DNA of 64,000 nucleotides from Morinoia aosen (Eukaryota; Arthropoda; Malacostraca; Amphipoda; Talitridae): the NCBI GenBank assembly GCA_030386875.1, contig CM059575.1, positions 20,546,293 to 20,610,292 of the forward strand, written 5' to 3'. This document shows positions 1 to 12,100 of this stretch, piece after piece. Numbering within the stretch: the first letter of the stretch is position 1; each line of letters opens with the position of its first letter. The translations under genes were made by a program, and so were the position numbers. The notes beneath the pieces are model-generated. The model worked only from the letters and a program-made list of their open reading frames with translations, was not told the DNA's origin and searched no databases.

Positions 1-306
1 CGTGCTGCGCGTCATGTGCCCCAAAGCCTCTCCACATTCAAATGACTGCACGAGGCTCACCAAAAGAATTGCGATTGCCAATCTCCACTGCATCAAACGC
101 TGCGACTGGGGCCACTACGCATTGCATGCAATAGATCATATTCGAAATAGGATAAAACGAATGAAATGTCATTTATGGCAGAACTAAATGCCAGAGTGAA
201 CGCTCAGTTCGCATCAAATATCATCTCTAAAGACGCTGTATTCCAATCAAACTGATTCATGAAAAATGCCTCACGAATGTCAGTATGGAATGAGAGATGC
301 CGCTAA
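1..306. other. No gene seen; left flank of 29-bp array
   Basis: Unique, moderately AT-rich sequence. I see no exon signals, inverted repeat or tandem structure before the minisatellite starts at about 307. Confidence 0.4.
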
Positions 307-835
307 TCGAGCCAGTGTCCAATTACCAGTACCAGTCAAGCCAGTACCCAATTACCAGTACCAGTCGAGCCAGTACCCAATTACCAGCACCAGTCGAGCC
401 AGTACCCAATCACCAGTACCAGTCGAGCCAGTACCAAATTACTAGTACCATTAGAGCAAGTACCCAATCACCAGTACCAGTCGAGCCAGTACCCAATTAC
501 CAGCACCAGTCGAGCCAGTACCCAATCACCAGTACCAGTCGAGCCAGTACCCAATTACTAGTACCATTAGAGCCAGTACCCAATCACCAGTACCAGTCGA
601 GCCAGTACCCAATTACTAGTACCATTAGAGCCAGTACCCAATTACCAGCACCAGTCGAGCCAGTACCCAATTACTAGTACCATTATAGCCAGTACCCAAT
701 TACCAGCACCAGTCGAGCCAGTACCCAATTAATAGTACCATTAGAGCCAGTACCCAATCACAAGTACCAGTCGAGCCAGTACCCAATTACTAGTCCCATT
801 AGAGCCAGTATCCAATTACCAGCACCAGTCTAGCT
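307..835. repeat. 29-bp minisatellite, about 18 units
   Basis: Tandem repeat of a 29-bp unit built from AGCCAGTACCCAATTACC followed by AGYACCAGTCG or AGTACCATTAG. The two variants partly alternate, giving a 58-bp higher-order pattern. Because 29 is not a multiple of 3 and the unit has no stop, a 126-codon open frame crosses it and cycles through all three frame translations (Gln/Ser/Pro-rich). That frame is a repeat by-product, not a gene. Copies near 760-835 are more diverged. Confidence 0.93.
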
Positions 836-2180
836 AGTCCCCTAAAAATTCGTGTATAAATTACAAATGCCTCAAAATTAAAATGTCAGCATGTAATGAC
901 AGAGGCCACTAGCCAAGCCAGTTCCCAATAACTAATTTTTATTTCCTTCCCGACAGGAAGAAACCGTAAACGCACGGGAAAATGAACTCAGATCTTCTCC
1001 AAGGAAGGCTAGTATCGCGCTATCATTCGTGTAGATCATATTTCAATACATGAGAACAATTACGAGATTGCTAAAACTCTTCGACATGATCAACTGTGAC
1101 GTATTTGCGCTACCACCACTTACACTGAGCAGGAATATTACCTACATAACTTTAGTTGTTCATTCAACGATCATATCCAATTTGAACATTAGGTAAGCGT
1201 GCCGTCGAGGTCAACTAAAATCCTATAATCGGAACATGGTTCTCATTCGCTTGTTTTAGTTTCTTCAATAAATATTTTCATGGTTTCCATCATTTCTCCC
1301 TCTCTTCCATCTCTTTTTCGCCGTATCTTTATCTCCCCTCTTTCTTAGTAATGGAGAATGACAGAAACTTAATAAAATTTAAATATTCCCTGGCCTCGAA
1401 AACATGAGCTCGATGATACACATTGTTACACAAACTAGCATTGTTAGTCTTTGCATAATATAGGAACTCATCTGTGAAGCCCAAAATCATGTCAATGATG
1501 ATCATGCATATTAACGAAGACGAGTATACAACAGACAAGACAAGATCAAATTGAACGTTATTTGATTATGAGTGATTTAACCTACCATCCTTTGAAGCTA
1601 ATTCGTGGTGGGTGAATTTCACCTTAATTAGCTTAAAGATCTGCGCCAACAAAGCTCAATCGAACTGAATTTAAAGCACCTCAAGGAATACAAGATCATC
1701 ACCAAAGTGGCGATGCCCAGCTGGAACATTGCCTCGTTTGTTCTTTCTTTCCGACGGTCAGTCGTACACTACTTACGAGCAACGGTGTTCTATGCACACT
1801 CGCTCTTTACGAAAGTAGCAAGGAAATTACACGCTACAAACCTCTTCCTAAACAAAAATGAAGCATCCATTAATTAACGTATACAATATTCTCTATACCC
1901 CTAATCATTAAATAAGATGAATTCGATGTTTATTCTTTATTAAAGAAAACCACCTGAAGCCAGCAAGTGTATAGAGACGTTGAAGTAGATGCTTCAGAGA
2001 AGTGTGGCTTGTGAGGAGGATGTACTGTTGACGAGTGTGGGGCGTGTGCAAAGAATGCGAATCTGTAGCGGACGAGTTCGGTACACCCACGGGAGTTGAG
2101 GTCCTTTTGTAGTGATCGTTTTGGAGCATAGCAAATGCATGTGAAAAATTCGCTGAACAGATTGTAGGTGCTACAATTTT
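836..2180. other. No gene seen (AT-rich single-copy DNA)
   Basis: No convincing exon, transposon end or tandem array. Short pyrimidine-rich tracts occur near 1290-1345. The open frames here are under 120 codons, lack family resemblance and have no good splice or start context. Confidence 0.35.
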
Positions 2181-2234
2181 TTCAACAAGGACTTTTCCTT
2201 CAACAAGGATTTTTCCTTCAACAAGGATTTTTTC
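2181..2234. repeat. 18-bp tandem triplicate
   Basis: Three consecutive near-identical copies of TTCAACAAGGATTTTTCC; the first has one substitution and the third ends TTTTTTC. It is a small local duplication in otherwise single-copy DNA. Confidence 0.85.
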
Positions 2235-4221
2235 AAGGGTCTCTCGTAACATGCAAAAATGATTTTTCTTTTATAGCCCAGCACGAATCTCCCATAACAT
2301 ATAGAAGAGAGAGAGGGAGGCATAAGCTAGACCTATTTCCCGATCGCAGCGTTGTTTTTATCTAGTTGATTAACTGTAGGTAGTTATGAAACGAACGAGA
2401 ACACGAGAGCTTTTATCACTAGGCCACGGACCTCAAAGACAAAAGCGACTGCCCTGTAAATGAATGCCAGACGTGTTGCTCGCAGCTCCAGTTCATCATG
2501 TCAAACTTGTGTTATTTAAATTAGTTTTTGTGATCGTGACAAGAAACGCAATTAAGTTTGGGGAGATACCTTGAGCTACAACTCGTGACCGCAATGCCAA
2601 TTACGGTTGTCGAGACGTGTCGACAGGAAAACAAGAGGATTTTTTGTTGAAGTCTTCCACGAAGGACAAGCTGGAATTTGTTGTTCGGCAACGACTGGAG
2701 CTGCACCAATTTAATTTGAAAATTGGGGTTTGTATGAATTATTAGTTACACAAGTTAACATTTGAAACGATACTCCAGCGTACACTATGACGTTTATATC
2801 ATACTAACCTATTCCTATGTCATGACAGATGAGATTATTCAGGAGAGTTGCTGAGTGCTTTTTACGGTCAATTTATTTCCTTAAAAGTCTAAGCTTTAAA
2901 ATTTTGTCCAGAAAAGAAATAATCTGGCAGATCTGTTCCGTATAAATTCGCCTTCATGGCCGCAGCGAGAAAACCGAAAATTTTTCTTCTCCGGAAGTAA
3001 AATATTCATCCAAAAATAATTATTTTCTGGCGCAGGAGATGCACGCCAGGCTTTATCATTTACGTCTCTCAAAATAAATATTGCTGACAAAAAGAAATTC
3101 AGTGCCAAAAAAATGAAATTAGTTGAGTATTTAAGCATTGAAGGGGGACTGCAGGAAGTATTGACTTGACCGAACTAACAGTTTCTCAAAGTGAACACAC
3201 ACAATATTCAGATCATGAGCTTATTTCAGTTACATTGTAAAATAGTGCTGAATGAAGCCAAAAAGATATCTTAACAAACGAAAATCTAAGAAAAACTAAG
3301 CACGAGAATTGTGTGATCATATCTTCACTTACCGACAAAAAAAGACCAATTTAAGAAAACTAGACATGAAGGTAATTACGAGGAATAGATGAAATCCTTC
3401 AATTCTAAGGATGCGGGCCAATACCTTTTGGTTTATCGGGAATCAGAAGTGAATCCAATAGCATACGACACAAAACTTCCGGTGGGCAGTACCAAACACG
3501 TCGTTTTTTTCGAATTTAAAAGAAGAATGTGACACGATAAAATGGAGGAATATGAGATAGAATGAAGGGAGAAGAAAAAGAGCACCTAAAGAAAAACAAA
3601 ATCAAATGAAGAAATGTTGTAGACAGAATAAGATCAGGAACAAAGAAATAGGTGAAGAAGGATAAGTTGGATAAGGAAAAAGAGAAATGAAGACAGAGGA
3701 AGAATGAAAAGGATGAAAAACCTTGGGCAGATAAGGGCGCATACCACACCGTATCGGTCAGATTTGTTTGCTCGATGGCCGTTATCAGCAAGACTATGCT
3801 CACACCCACGCTCCGAAGTTCATCGCGTACAAGGAACAAGTTGCGAAAGGTCGTAAGGATGAACGTCATGAATCAAATCATGCCAAAGTGGAATTGAAAA
3901 AGAAAAAAGAAAGTGATAAATCAGTAAGACAGAAAATTGAAATGTTATTCTGCTTTATAAAAGAAAGTAGAAAAATTAAAATAAGATCACACGAATACAA
4001 TATTAGAGAGAAAAACAGGGAGTGACCCAAAGAGGCATCTAGAAAATGTGAGGAATTTTTTTATAGTGTTCTCCATATACACCCGTCAAATTCAGCTCGC
4101 ATGATTTCTATTTTTTGATTATTAGGATATCCAATGAACGGACTGAATTCATGATTCATTTCTCAACGAACAGACAAAGATATAAGGTGTAATTTTGCTG
4201 AGGAAACGCCTAAAGCACTCT
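2235..4221. other. No gene seen; purine-rich tracts
   Basis: AT-rich DNA. About 3535-3725 is strongly purine-rich on the plus strand (GAAGGGAGAAGAAAAAGAG and similar), and another A/G-rich stretch runs from about 3850 to 4020. The small frames across these tracts are low-complexity Lys/Glu or Phe/Ser translations and are not supported as genes. Confidence 0.35.
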
Positions 4222-4450
4222 TTAACACTTTGACTGCGACTACTAAATATTAAGTTCGATGCCAAACTCAAATTTAAAGTCAATTGCAGTGCACTATTTT
4301 GAAAATGCCCCACATAAACTGGATCGTGCCTTCATTTAGCTTTCAATAGGTATTTATGAATATTGAATTTGTAACTTCTGGTCAGTCAGCAGCATTATGA
4401 AAATTACCTCCATGTACCAACGGTGGCGCACGTCGCAGTCAAAGTGTTAA
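4222..4450. mobile_element. piggyBac-like MITE with TTAA ends
   Basis: A 221-bp non-coding element (4226-4446) has perfect 15-bp terminal inverted repeats, CACTTTGACTGCGAC at the left and its reverse complement at 4432-4446. It is flanked on both sides by TTAA (4222-4225 and 4447-4450). TTAA target duplication is the hallmark of piggyBac-superfamily transposition, so this is probably a non-autonomous piggyBac derivative; no transposase is present. Related diverged copies are at 29790-29862 and 42550-42747, sharing the internal segment around AGCAGCATTATGAA. Confidence 0.75.
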
Positions 4451-5460
4451 TTCGACTACAAAACTTGTACCAAAATTTGATACGCTGGGTGCGGTCGAGC
4501 TTAATTGCATGACGCCAAGTTCTTCAACACTTTAAAAATGAACTCGTAAGAACTCTGGAAGGTAAGATGGCGATGGCAGTGTTTACTCACTAAGCTTCAT
4601 AATTCAAGGTGAAGTTTTCTAACTTCTTGTAGTTCTAAAAATACAAAAACTGTAGATTAGACCAACTCTATATCCGAAGCCTAATGTACAGCTCAAGAGG
4701 CGTCACTGAGCGTACAACTTCGCTGAGAATAAGTACGGGCAGAGTGGGATTAATTTTTTTCTTTGACTGATAAAACAGAGAATAACTTAGTTTCGGTGAA
4801 AAAGAAAATAACTTTTGTAACATACTAAAAGAGCATATACCTACACTGTACTCAATAATTACTCGATATGTTACCTATGTCAACTTCTACCGTATTCAGT
4901 TATTACTCAATGTTTTTCCTTGCGGCCCGAACTACAATTTCGACCCGCCTAAAAATTTGCGTTACCATGCGGCAGGTCTTGAGGCATTTTACTCCATGCA
5001 GGGAGCGCTTCAGGGCTCCACCTGCTGGACGCGAACAAACGCTGAGTCGGACGAGATTCGGCTAAACAAAAAAGTTCTTAGAGCTGAGATCAGCCAATGA
5101 GGAGGACCAAAAGGCTTTTCATAAAAGCTTTAAATATAGTCTTGACACAACCGTTTTGTTCAATTTGGTGATAAGGAGACGGAAAATGCACTTTCCTGTT
5201 GAAAGGGAACTTGCTTAGGTCTTAAGTCTTCTAGCTCCTTCAAGTCCAGAAGTCAAATTTATTCAATATGCGAATTTGCGTTTAGTTTCGTACATTGTTG
5301 AATACTAACATTCGAAGTTTAAAATTTTTTGCAGTGGTAGTGGTTTTCATAAACGGAATAGGTTTTCCATCTCAACACAATCGCTTTTTGGGAGATGGTG
5401 AGATGTCTGTTGTGCACTTCCTAGCATTACATAATGTAAGCAGTCGGACGTCACCTGAAC
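4451..5460. other. No gene seen
   Basis: AT-rich single-copy sequence with no exon-like, transposon or tandem signal recognised. Confidence 0.35.
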
Positions 5461-5630
5461 AGTGAAGCGTTTCCTAACAAAAACTAGTGAAGAGTTTCCT
5501 AACAAAAACCAGTGAAGAGTTTCCCAACAAAAACCAGTGAAGAGTTTCCCAACAAAAACCAGTGAAGAGTTTCCTAACAAAAACCAGTGAGAGTTTCCTA
5601 ACAAAAACCAGTGAAGAGTTTCCTAACGGA
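5461..5630. repeat. 25-bp minisatellite, about 7 units
   Basis: Tandem copies of AGTGAAGAGTTTCCTAACAAAAACC, with a CCC/CCT variant and one unit shortened by a base near 5590. The overlapping small open frames on both strands are products of the array. Confidence 0.9.
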
Positions 5631-6946
5631 AAACATCATTTATCGAAGTACCCTGATTCAATTCATCGAGAGCAGCCTTTACTCCTGCCAGCTGTATTCC
5701 CTTTTGATCATCGAAGAGTCACTGACGCTTTTCCATCCCAAATTAGACAAGCTGATGTCTTTTCTGATGCCCGGAATGTTTTTCCCTAACATTTATTTCT
5801 CTGGCAAACATGTACATAGAACTCTTCGAATTTCGTGTAACGCTAAATTCAAGATAAATTTACTGATGCTAGAAATTCGACCTGTTTGAATAAAATATTC
5901 AGCAGTTCCAAATTCGTTGGCACGACGCATTGTGATGACCCGTAGATTTTTGGACCATCAGCAATTCGGCGGTCTGGTTTTGCCATACCCGCATGTTGCT
6001 GCTGAGCAATACTTCCATGTTTATCACTCATTCATCTAAATCGGCTAAACAAATGTAACTAACCTAAAAGAAAATCTTTGATCATACATTTGATTAACTA
6101 TTGTGATTATTGCCTGAAAGAGAAATTGGTTTCAGCGGTATTTCAATTTACGTAAAAAGTAAGTTCTAGAACTCCCATTTTAGTATTTGTCGAAATTACC
6201 AAAATTTTATTTCACACTTCCAGTAGGGCGTCAAGCGATCCAACTGCCAATACGTAAGATTTTTTACATTTAAAATGCCTTTTGCAACTTTTAACTCTCC
6301 GTACGAATCACGAATCAATGCATCGCCCTCATGCAGACACAATACGTAGGCCTTTTCTATCAGATTAATCAATTCGCCGAGTAAGGCAAACAGAGGAAAA
6401 TTTTAATTTTGCAGCAATCATGCCTAACACATAGAAATTGTATTCGATGGAGTCGTGCAGTGAACTTCGCAGTAGAAAACGTTCGACATGATCTGAGAAG
6501 TCATGTTTAAATTACAATAAATCGCTATTACGAAAGGCAAGCCAAATTGTGGTACAATGTCGTGACTTATTGATCAAGGTTTAGTATGTTTATCAATGAG
6601 TAAGACATTAAATTGATGCTATCAACACTATCTAAAACTTCATGAGCGAAAGTAAAATAGCAAATTTTATTAAATTTACCTCTCTTCTTGTACAGTTAAA
6701 AACATTGGGCTCATATAGTCTCAATACCATAGAAACTCTCACGATGACTTGTGTCCAGGCTAAATGAACACAAGTTTGCGCAATTTTTTAAAAATAAACC
6801 GTTACTCTCCTTTGCGTGGTCTCAAATTTCGTTAAAATCTAAGTGTATAGCTCCCACTAAGATCGTTATGACACACATTAAGTACACAAACGTCAGCAAA
6901 TACTAAACAATACATACAAATATAAATATCCTACGTCATTGAATAC
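5631..6946. other. No gene seen; downstream intron or flank of VWC gene
   Basis: AT-rich DNA lying 3' of the 6947-7506 exon on the minus strand. The next exon of that gene should carry a Gly-Cys-x-x-Cys-x-Cys continuation, but I could not find one here, so it is probably outside the window or too short to recognise. Confidence 0.35.
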
Positions 6947-7506
6947 CTTGTATCCATACGGACAGCTTTTCCCGCAGTCAGCTTCGCAGTCTGTGAAGCC
7001 GTCAGATGAGCTCACGCCGGGACCTCCCGCCTCCGATCCCGGATTGACGGCTGAAGAAAAACTGTGGGGCCTGTTGGGCTGTTCATAGTCGTGGTCCCCA
7101 TGGTCATGGATCGTATTGACCGAAGGCAGCAAATCTAAGCTGTTATCGTAGTTTTCGTGGCGGTCACTGTAATCTTCCTGATCGTAATCGTCAAAGTAAC
7201 CGTCTTCATCATCGCTGTAGTACCAAGGAGGCATACCGGAAGATTGCAAGTCGTATTCGTAGTCGTCATCGTCAAAAGCAAGTAATCGTTCGATCGCTTC
7301 GCTCCTCGTCTCAATTGAGGAAGATTTGGTGGATTGTTCTTCCGGCTGCGTTACTTCATTTGAAACAGTATTGTTTCTGGCTTCCTCTGGGCTCTCTTCT
7401 TTGCTCCTGGCGCGGTCCTTTACATTTTCTGAGCTGCTGCCCACAACGTCTTCTTGGGCCGACGGAGTTTTGGCAGATGGAGGCGTGATGAAACCAAGCT
7501 CCGGAC
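6947..7506 (-). CDS. Acidic linker exon of a VWC/antistasin-type secreted protein (partial gene)
   Basis: An internal exon of 560 bp on the minus strand. It is bounded by an acceptor at 7508-7507 (reads ...TTTATATGCACAG|GTCCGG) and a donor after 6947 (TACAAG|GTATTC). It enters in phase 1 and leaves in phase 0. It encodes about 186 residues: a Ser/Glu/Lys-rich stretch, a strongly acidic Asp/Tyr-rich block (FDDDDYEYDL, YYSDDEDGYFDDYDQEDYSD), a His/Asp-rich stretch, then a cysteine cluster ending DCEADCGKSCPYGYK. CPYGYK is how antistasin-like modules of CRIM1-type proteins begin, which would continue in the next exon. With the upstream VWC exon this suggests a secreted or membrane-tethered BMP-modulator or matrix protein. 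The family call is an inference from cysteine spacing. The N-terminal and C-terminal exons were not found. Confidence 0.6.
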
Positions 7507-8203
7507 CTGTGCATATAAATAAAACAACTGTAATTCAGTAGATTGGACATAAGAAGATTGTATAACTTACTGATCACGAGAGCACATCATTAGCAGAAAT
7601 GCAGTAAGACTGCTGAAATTAAAAATTGGGGAGGTTTGAAAAGTCAAATTTAGGACGAACCACAAGCCTGGGAGGACATAAAGGATATCTGAGGATTCAA
7701 TTAAAGCGCCTTCCTAAGTCCTCATGGAGTCTGGAGCCTTTGGCTCGGCTCCACATTAGCATGGGAAGCCTACGGCTTCCGGAAGGCCAAGAAGGGGCTG
7801 GAATCTTGAAGACAATTTCAGTAGGCACGGATCTCGCACAAGCATTATGCGCAAGAAAATGTCTTATGAACAATCAAAATTCATTTATCAACATTCAGTG
7901 GGATTACTTCAATGTGTTTGAAAATAATTCTGAATCAACAAGAAGAATTCGGAAAATCAACCAAAAATTTATGAGCATCAAAAGAGGCGGCCACGAAGTC
8001 TGATAAGAAAGGAATTCATCTGGTATACTGAACACCACACGAGGAAATTTATTGTTGAGGTGGATGAAAGTAAATTTTCTCTCACTCATCTCATTTCAAC
8101 GTTTTTCAGCCTTCTAATTTATGACAGAGTTCTTAATTGTCTGTACAGTATAAACATGAGCATGCACTGACTTGCAAGTTATTTTCAGAGCAAGCGTCAT
8201 CGT
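7507..8203. other. Intron DNA of VWC gene, left of BEL insertion
   Basis: Single-copy sequence between the acidic exon and the BEL element. The frame at 7626-8003 has no recognisable domain and no splice support, and I do not call it. Confidence 0.4.
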
Positions 8204-8207
8204 CAGC

Positions 8208-9173
8208 TGTTGAAAATCTTCCGCATTACTGATCGTGGCCTGGCCCTGTGGAAGAAGAAGCTCTCTTCCGATCGCCTGGCTTAGTGGCCAGGGAGAGATT
8301 TTGAAGCCGTTGAATTTAGTTCTTTCTGTTCTTCGTTTTTTGTTTTGCAGCTGCAACTTTTCTTTTCGTTTTATTGTGTTCAAATTTGTATCTCTAGAAT
8401 TAAGCATGTTTGAACCTCTTCTGGACCCACTGTAACATTAAATGCATTAATTAATTAAACCTAAAACGGGACGCGTTTGCGTGTACCCATTAAACTAACT
8501 TAAACTTAACTTACTGCTTGGGCAGCATGTCGCCCTTTTAAAAGTGGGTCTGGTTCCTTAAACTATTTTCTCTATATTAAATAAGCGGGTTTTTCGCCCA
8601 TTAACTTCCTCGACCCGGCTCGTGCAGCCTCTTGAATAGGGATTTAATATTCAAGGTAAATAATGTTTTCTTAAAATCTACCTGATAAATATGTACTTGT
8701 AACTTTGAAACTATAAAGCAGCTAAATATTATTCTGTTACTATAATTAGTGTTATATAGCCAGACTTCATAAAGCCCTGTCTCCTTGTTCAGAACGACTC
8801 TGTGCTTCCCTTGGAGTACCGTATTGCTGGCCAGTGGTGGTCTTATTGGACGAGCTGCCGTCTTTCTATTTGTCGTCTTGGAACTCTGGCGAGTCACGTT
8901 TCGTGGACCCCGCGTTGAGAGCTTCGCGTTTCTGGCCGTTTTTAAGGAGCCTTAAATCAAACTGCTACAGAGGAAACTAAGAATTTCGGAATCCGCTGGA
9001 ATCCTCAGGATGCCCCTAACTTGAGTGCGGTTACTGTATTTCCTCTTTTGGAGAAGCTACTCATTGTTGTTGCAACTCTGTATTTCCTCTTTTGGAGAAG
9101 CAACTCGTTGTGGTTTTGTTCCAAAAACCATAATAAACGTTTAAATTATTGCACTCTAGTTTAAATCCTAAAA
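8208..9173 (+). repeat. 5' LTR of BEL/Pao element
   Basis: 966 bp, starting TGTTGAAAATC and ending TTAAATCCTAAAA. A TATA-like TCTATATTAAAT lies near 8569 and a polyadenylation signal AATAAA at 9132-9137. A 38-bp segment (TGTATTTCCTCTTTTGGAG...) is tandemly duplicated near 9034-9110. A 98-codon antisense open frame (8601-8897) occurs in both LTRs but starts with GTG and shows no known domain. Confidence 0.95.
9132..9137 (+). promoter_or_regulatory. AATAAA polyadenylation signal in 5' LTR
   Basis: AATAAA sits 36 bp before the LTR end; the same hexamer in the 3' LTR (15542-15547) would direct 3' end formation of the genomic RNA. Confidence 0.55.
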
Positions 9174-9180
9174 TAAGTTC

Positions 9181-12100
9181 TTGAATATTAAATTTCTTGA
9201 GGATTCCAGCTTTCCTCTGGTTGGGTTCTTTTCTTTAACTAAAACTTGCCCCGCCAATTTTCGTCATGCTTATGACGATAAGGCTTACCGCGATCTTGTC
9301 CGTCAGCGCGCTGTTCTTAAGCGAAAGATAACTTTTACCCTTGCCAAGGAGGGTGCGGCTGGCGTTTCTTCAGAGAGCATCACGCAGACCGTAGCTGATC
9401 TTCTGAAGAGGGTGAGTAATCTGGATGAGCAGATTAACCTTAATTTAATCGGCGATTCCGACGATTTGTCCGAGCAGCATTTGGCTGAGCTTGACAATCA
9501 AACTTGTTATAATTTGGAAATTAAAGCTAAAATCGAAGCAATTACGGCAAAGCCGAAATTCGATGAAGTACGTCATGATCTTAAGCTGCCGCATCTGTCG
9601 TGCGAGTCCTTTTCTGGCGAAGGTTCTAGTAGCTTGGATTATCATAAGTTCATTACCCAGTACAATAACATCATTGGTTTGCGTACTACTCTCTCTAACT
9701 CTGTCAAGTTTACCTATCTTAAAAGTTTCTTGAGCGGTTATGCTTTGAAACTGGTGCAACATTTCCAGGTCACCGATGACAATTATTGTGTAGCCATAAA
9801 TTTGTTAGAGACAGAGTTCCTGAACAAGAGGTCTCTGATAAGTGACTTGTACAAAAAGTTACTAGAAAGTAAGGTTAAGTTCGATTCCTCATTCATGCAG
9901 ACAAAATTGTTCATTAATGAAGTTCGGTGTCTGCTGGCTGACTTGAAAACTTACGATAGGGATTTGCTCGAGAGGGAAACTAGTAAAGATTTTGTATCTC
10001 ATATTATTTTTAATAAGCTGCCTCTGGTTGTGCGACAAGAGTTCGTTCGTAAATTGAACGACAATTATCCTAGTATCGATCTTATTTTCGAGCACTACGT
10101 AGAGGTAATTAAAACTTTGACTATGCGAAATGCTAGCAGAGATCAGCCGGACAAAGTCTTCGATCTCATGCCTGTCAAGCAAAGAGATTCATCTTGGTCG
10201 GTAGGAAAAGTCGATCCTAAACCTGTCTTCCTCAATTCTAACTCTACTGCTAGGAGGTCTTGTAAATTTTGTGCTTCGAAAGATCATTCCATGTTTAACT
10301 GCAATAATTATTCTTCCTTCAAATCTAGAGTTTCTCGCTGCAACGAGCTTGGACTTTGTAAACAGTGTTCTAGCTCGAAGCATGCGTCGGAGAGATGTCA
10401 ATCTGTCTTAGATTACCCGTGTACTATTTGTTCCTCTAAAAAGCACATTTCAGCTTTGTGTTCTAGGTTCATGTGCGGTAAAACTTCGAATAGCTTTTGC
10501 CTGAATAATTCAACCTTGGGCGGTGGACATTTACTTCCAACTCTCTCGATTAAAGTAGCTCGTGGCGGTAAGGTAACCAGTGTGAGATGCTTGATTGATA
10601 CGGGGAGCCAGAGATCCTACCTTGCTGCTAAGGTGTTAGATAGGTTGAATTCCCACAACAAGGGTACTGAGAAGCCTTACCTTGTAAACTCTTTTCTCAA
10701 TTCCGGCATCAGGAAATTTTCTGAAGCCAGTTTGTCTGTTGGTTTTTGCGATCAGTTAGGTTTCTTCAACCTTATATTTCTGATCGATAAAGACTTTTCT
10801 CTAAAATTTGAAGTTCGTGGCTTGAAAGAAGCCTTGTTAAATCTTTCTCAAAATTTTAGGTTAGCTGATGAGGCTTTCAAGGGCTGCTCAGAGTCTGATA
10901 CTTGCGAGCTTGAGGGATTGCTTGGCGTTGATGCCATCCAGTTTTTCAGGGATTTTTCTTTGATTTCTTGCATGAAGGGAGCTGCTTTTAGTTACAGTGG
11001 TGGCATAATACCCTTTGGGCAGGTGGAAAATTTCCTGTACAAAGGTCAAGTGTGTGCGCTGAACTCACAGGCGGACACAAGCTCCGAGAAGGTGGAGCAT
11101 AGCTCAACTAATTTCTTGCTCGAACCTTTGGGACAAAATTTTGATCCTATAACTGGCGTTCTTGATGATAGCGACGTGGAGGGTCGTTTAGAAAATTTGT
11201 TTGAAATTGAATCTATCGGGTTGAAGGAAGAGTCTTCGAGCTTCGATGAGGAGCAAGTAGCTAAGTTTTCAGAGACTGTTGAACTAGCCAACGGTAAATA
11301 TCAAGTAGAGCTTCCTTGGTATCAAGAAAAACTTGCGAAGGTTGAAAGCGGGTTCAATGTAGCTCTTGCTGTACTCAATAGGGTTGTGGAAAAACTCCAC
11401 CATAATTCCTTGTACGAAGCTTATGATTCTGTTTTTAAACAACAAATTAATGATCAAATCCTTGAACCTTTGAACTTAAATGAAATTAAAAGGGAGGAAC
11501 ATGTTTGGATTCCTCATAGACCTGTGGTAAAAGAAGCTGAGCAAGTAACGACGAAAGTAAGACCAGTTCTTAACTGCAGTATTAAAACAAGAGATTCCTA
11601 TTCTTTAAACCAAAGCGCTTATCCTGGCATTAATTTGTTCCAAACCATTTTGTTCCTCTTGCTAAGCATTAGGTTCAACAGTTACTTAATGATTTCGGAT
11701 ATTAAGCAAGCGTTTTTGCAAATCCAACGTAAAACTAATTTCGATCGTAACAAATTTACAATTTTGTGGTTTGACGATGAAGGGAAATTGGCTGCGTTTA
11801 GATATAAAACGTTAGTGTTTGGATTCATATCGTCGCCCTTTGTTTTGAATTTTGTTATCAAATGGCATGTGGCCAAGTACCCTAAAGACGTTTGTTCTAA
11901 AATTTTGTCGGAAAACTTTTACGTAGACAATTTGTTCATTACTGGGAACAATTTGCAGACTCTGCATGACTTGTACAAAGAATCTTGTCACCGAATGAGG
12001 CAGGGAGGGTTTGAACTGCGCTCATGGGTTTCTAACAACTCGTTTCTTACTAACTGTTTTCATACAGATGGGATCGGCGCCGATCACGCGTCGAGCTACG

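Noticed and set aside
8601-8897. 98-codon antisense frame in both BEL LTRs
   Set aside because: Its presence in both LTRs follows from LTR identity; GTG start and no recognised domain.
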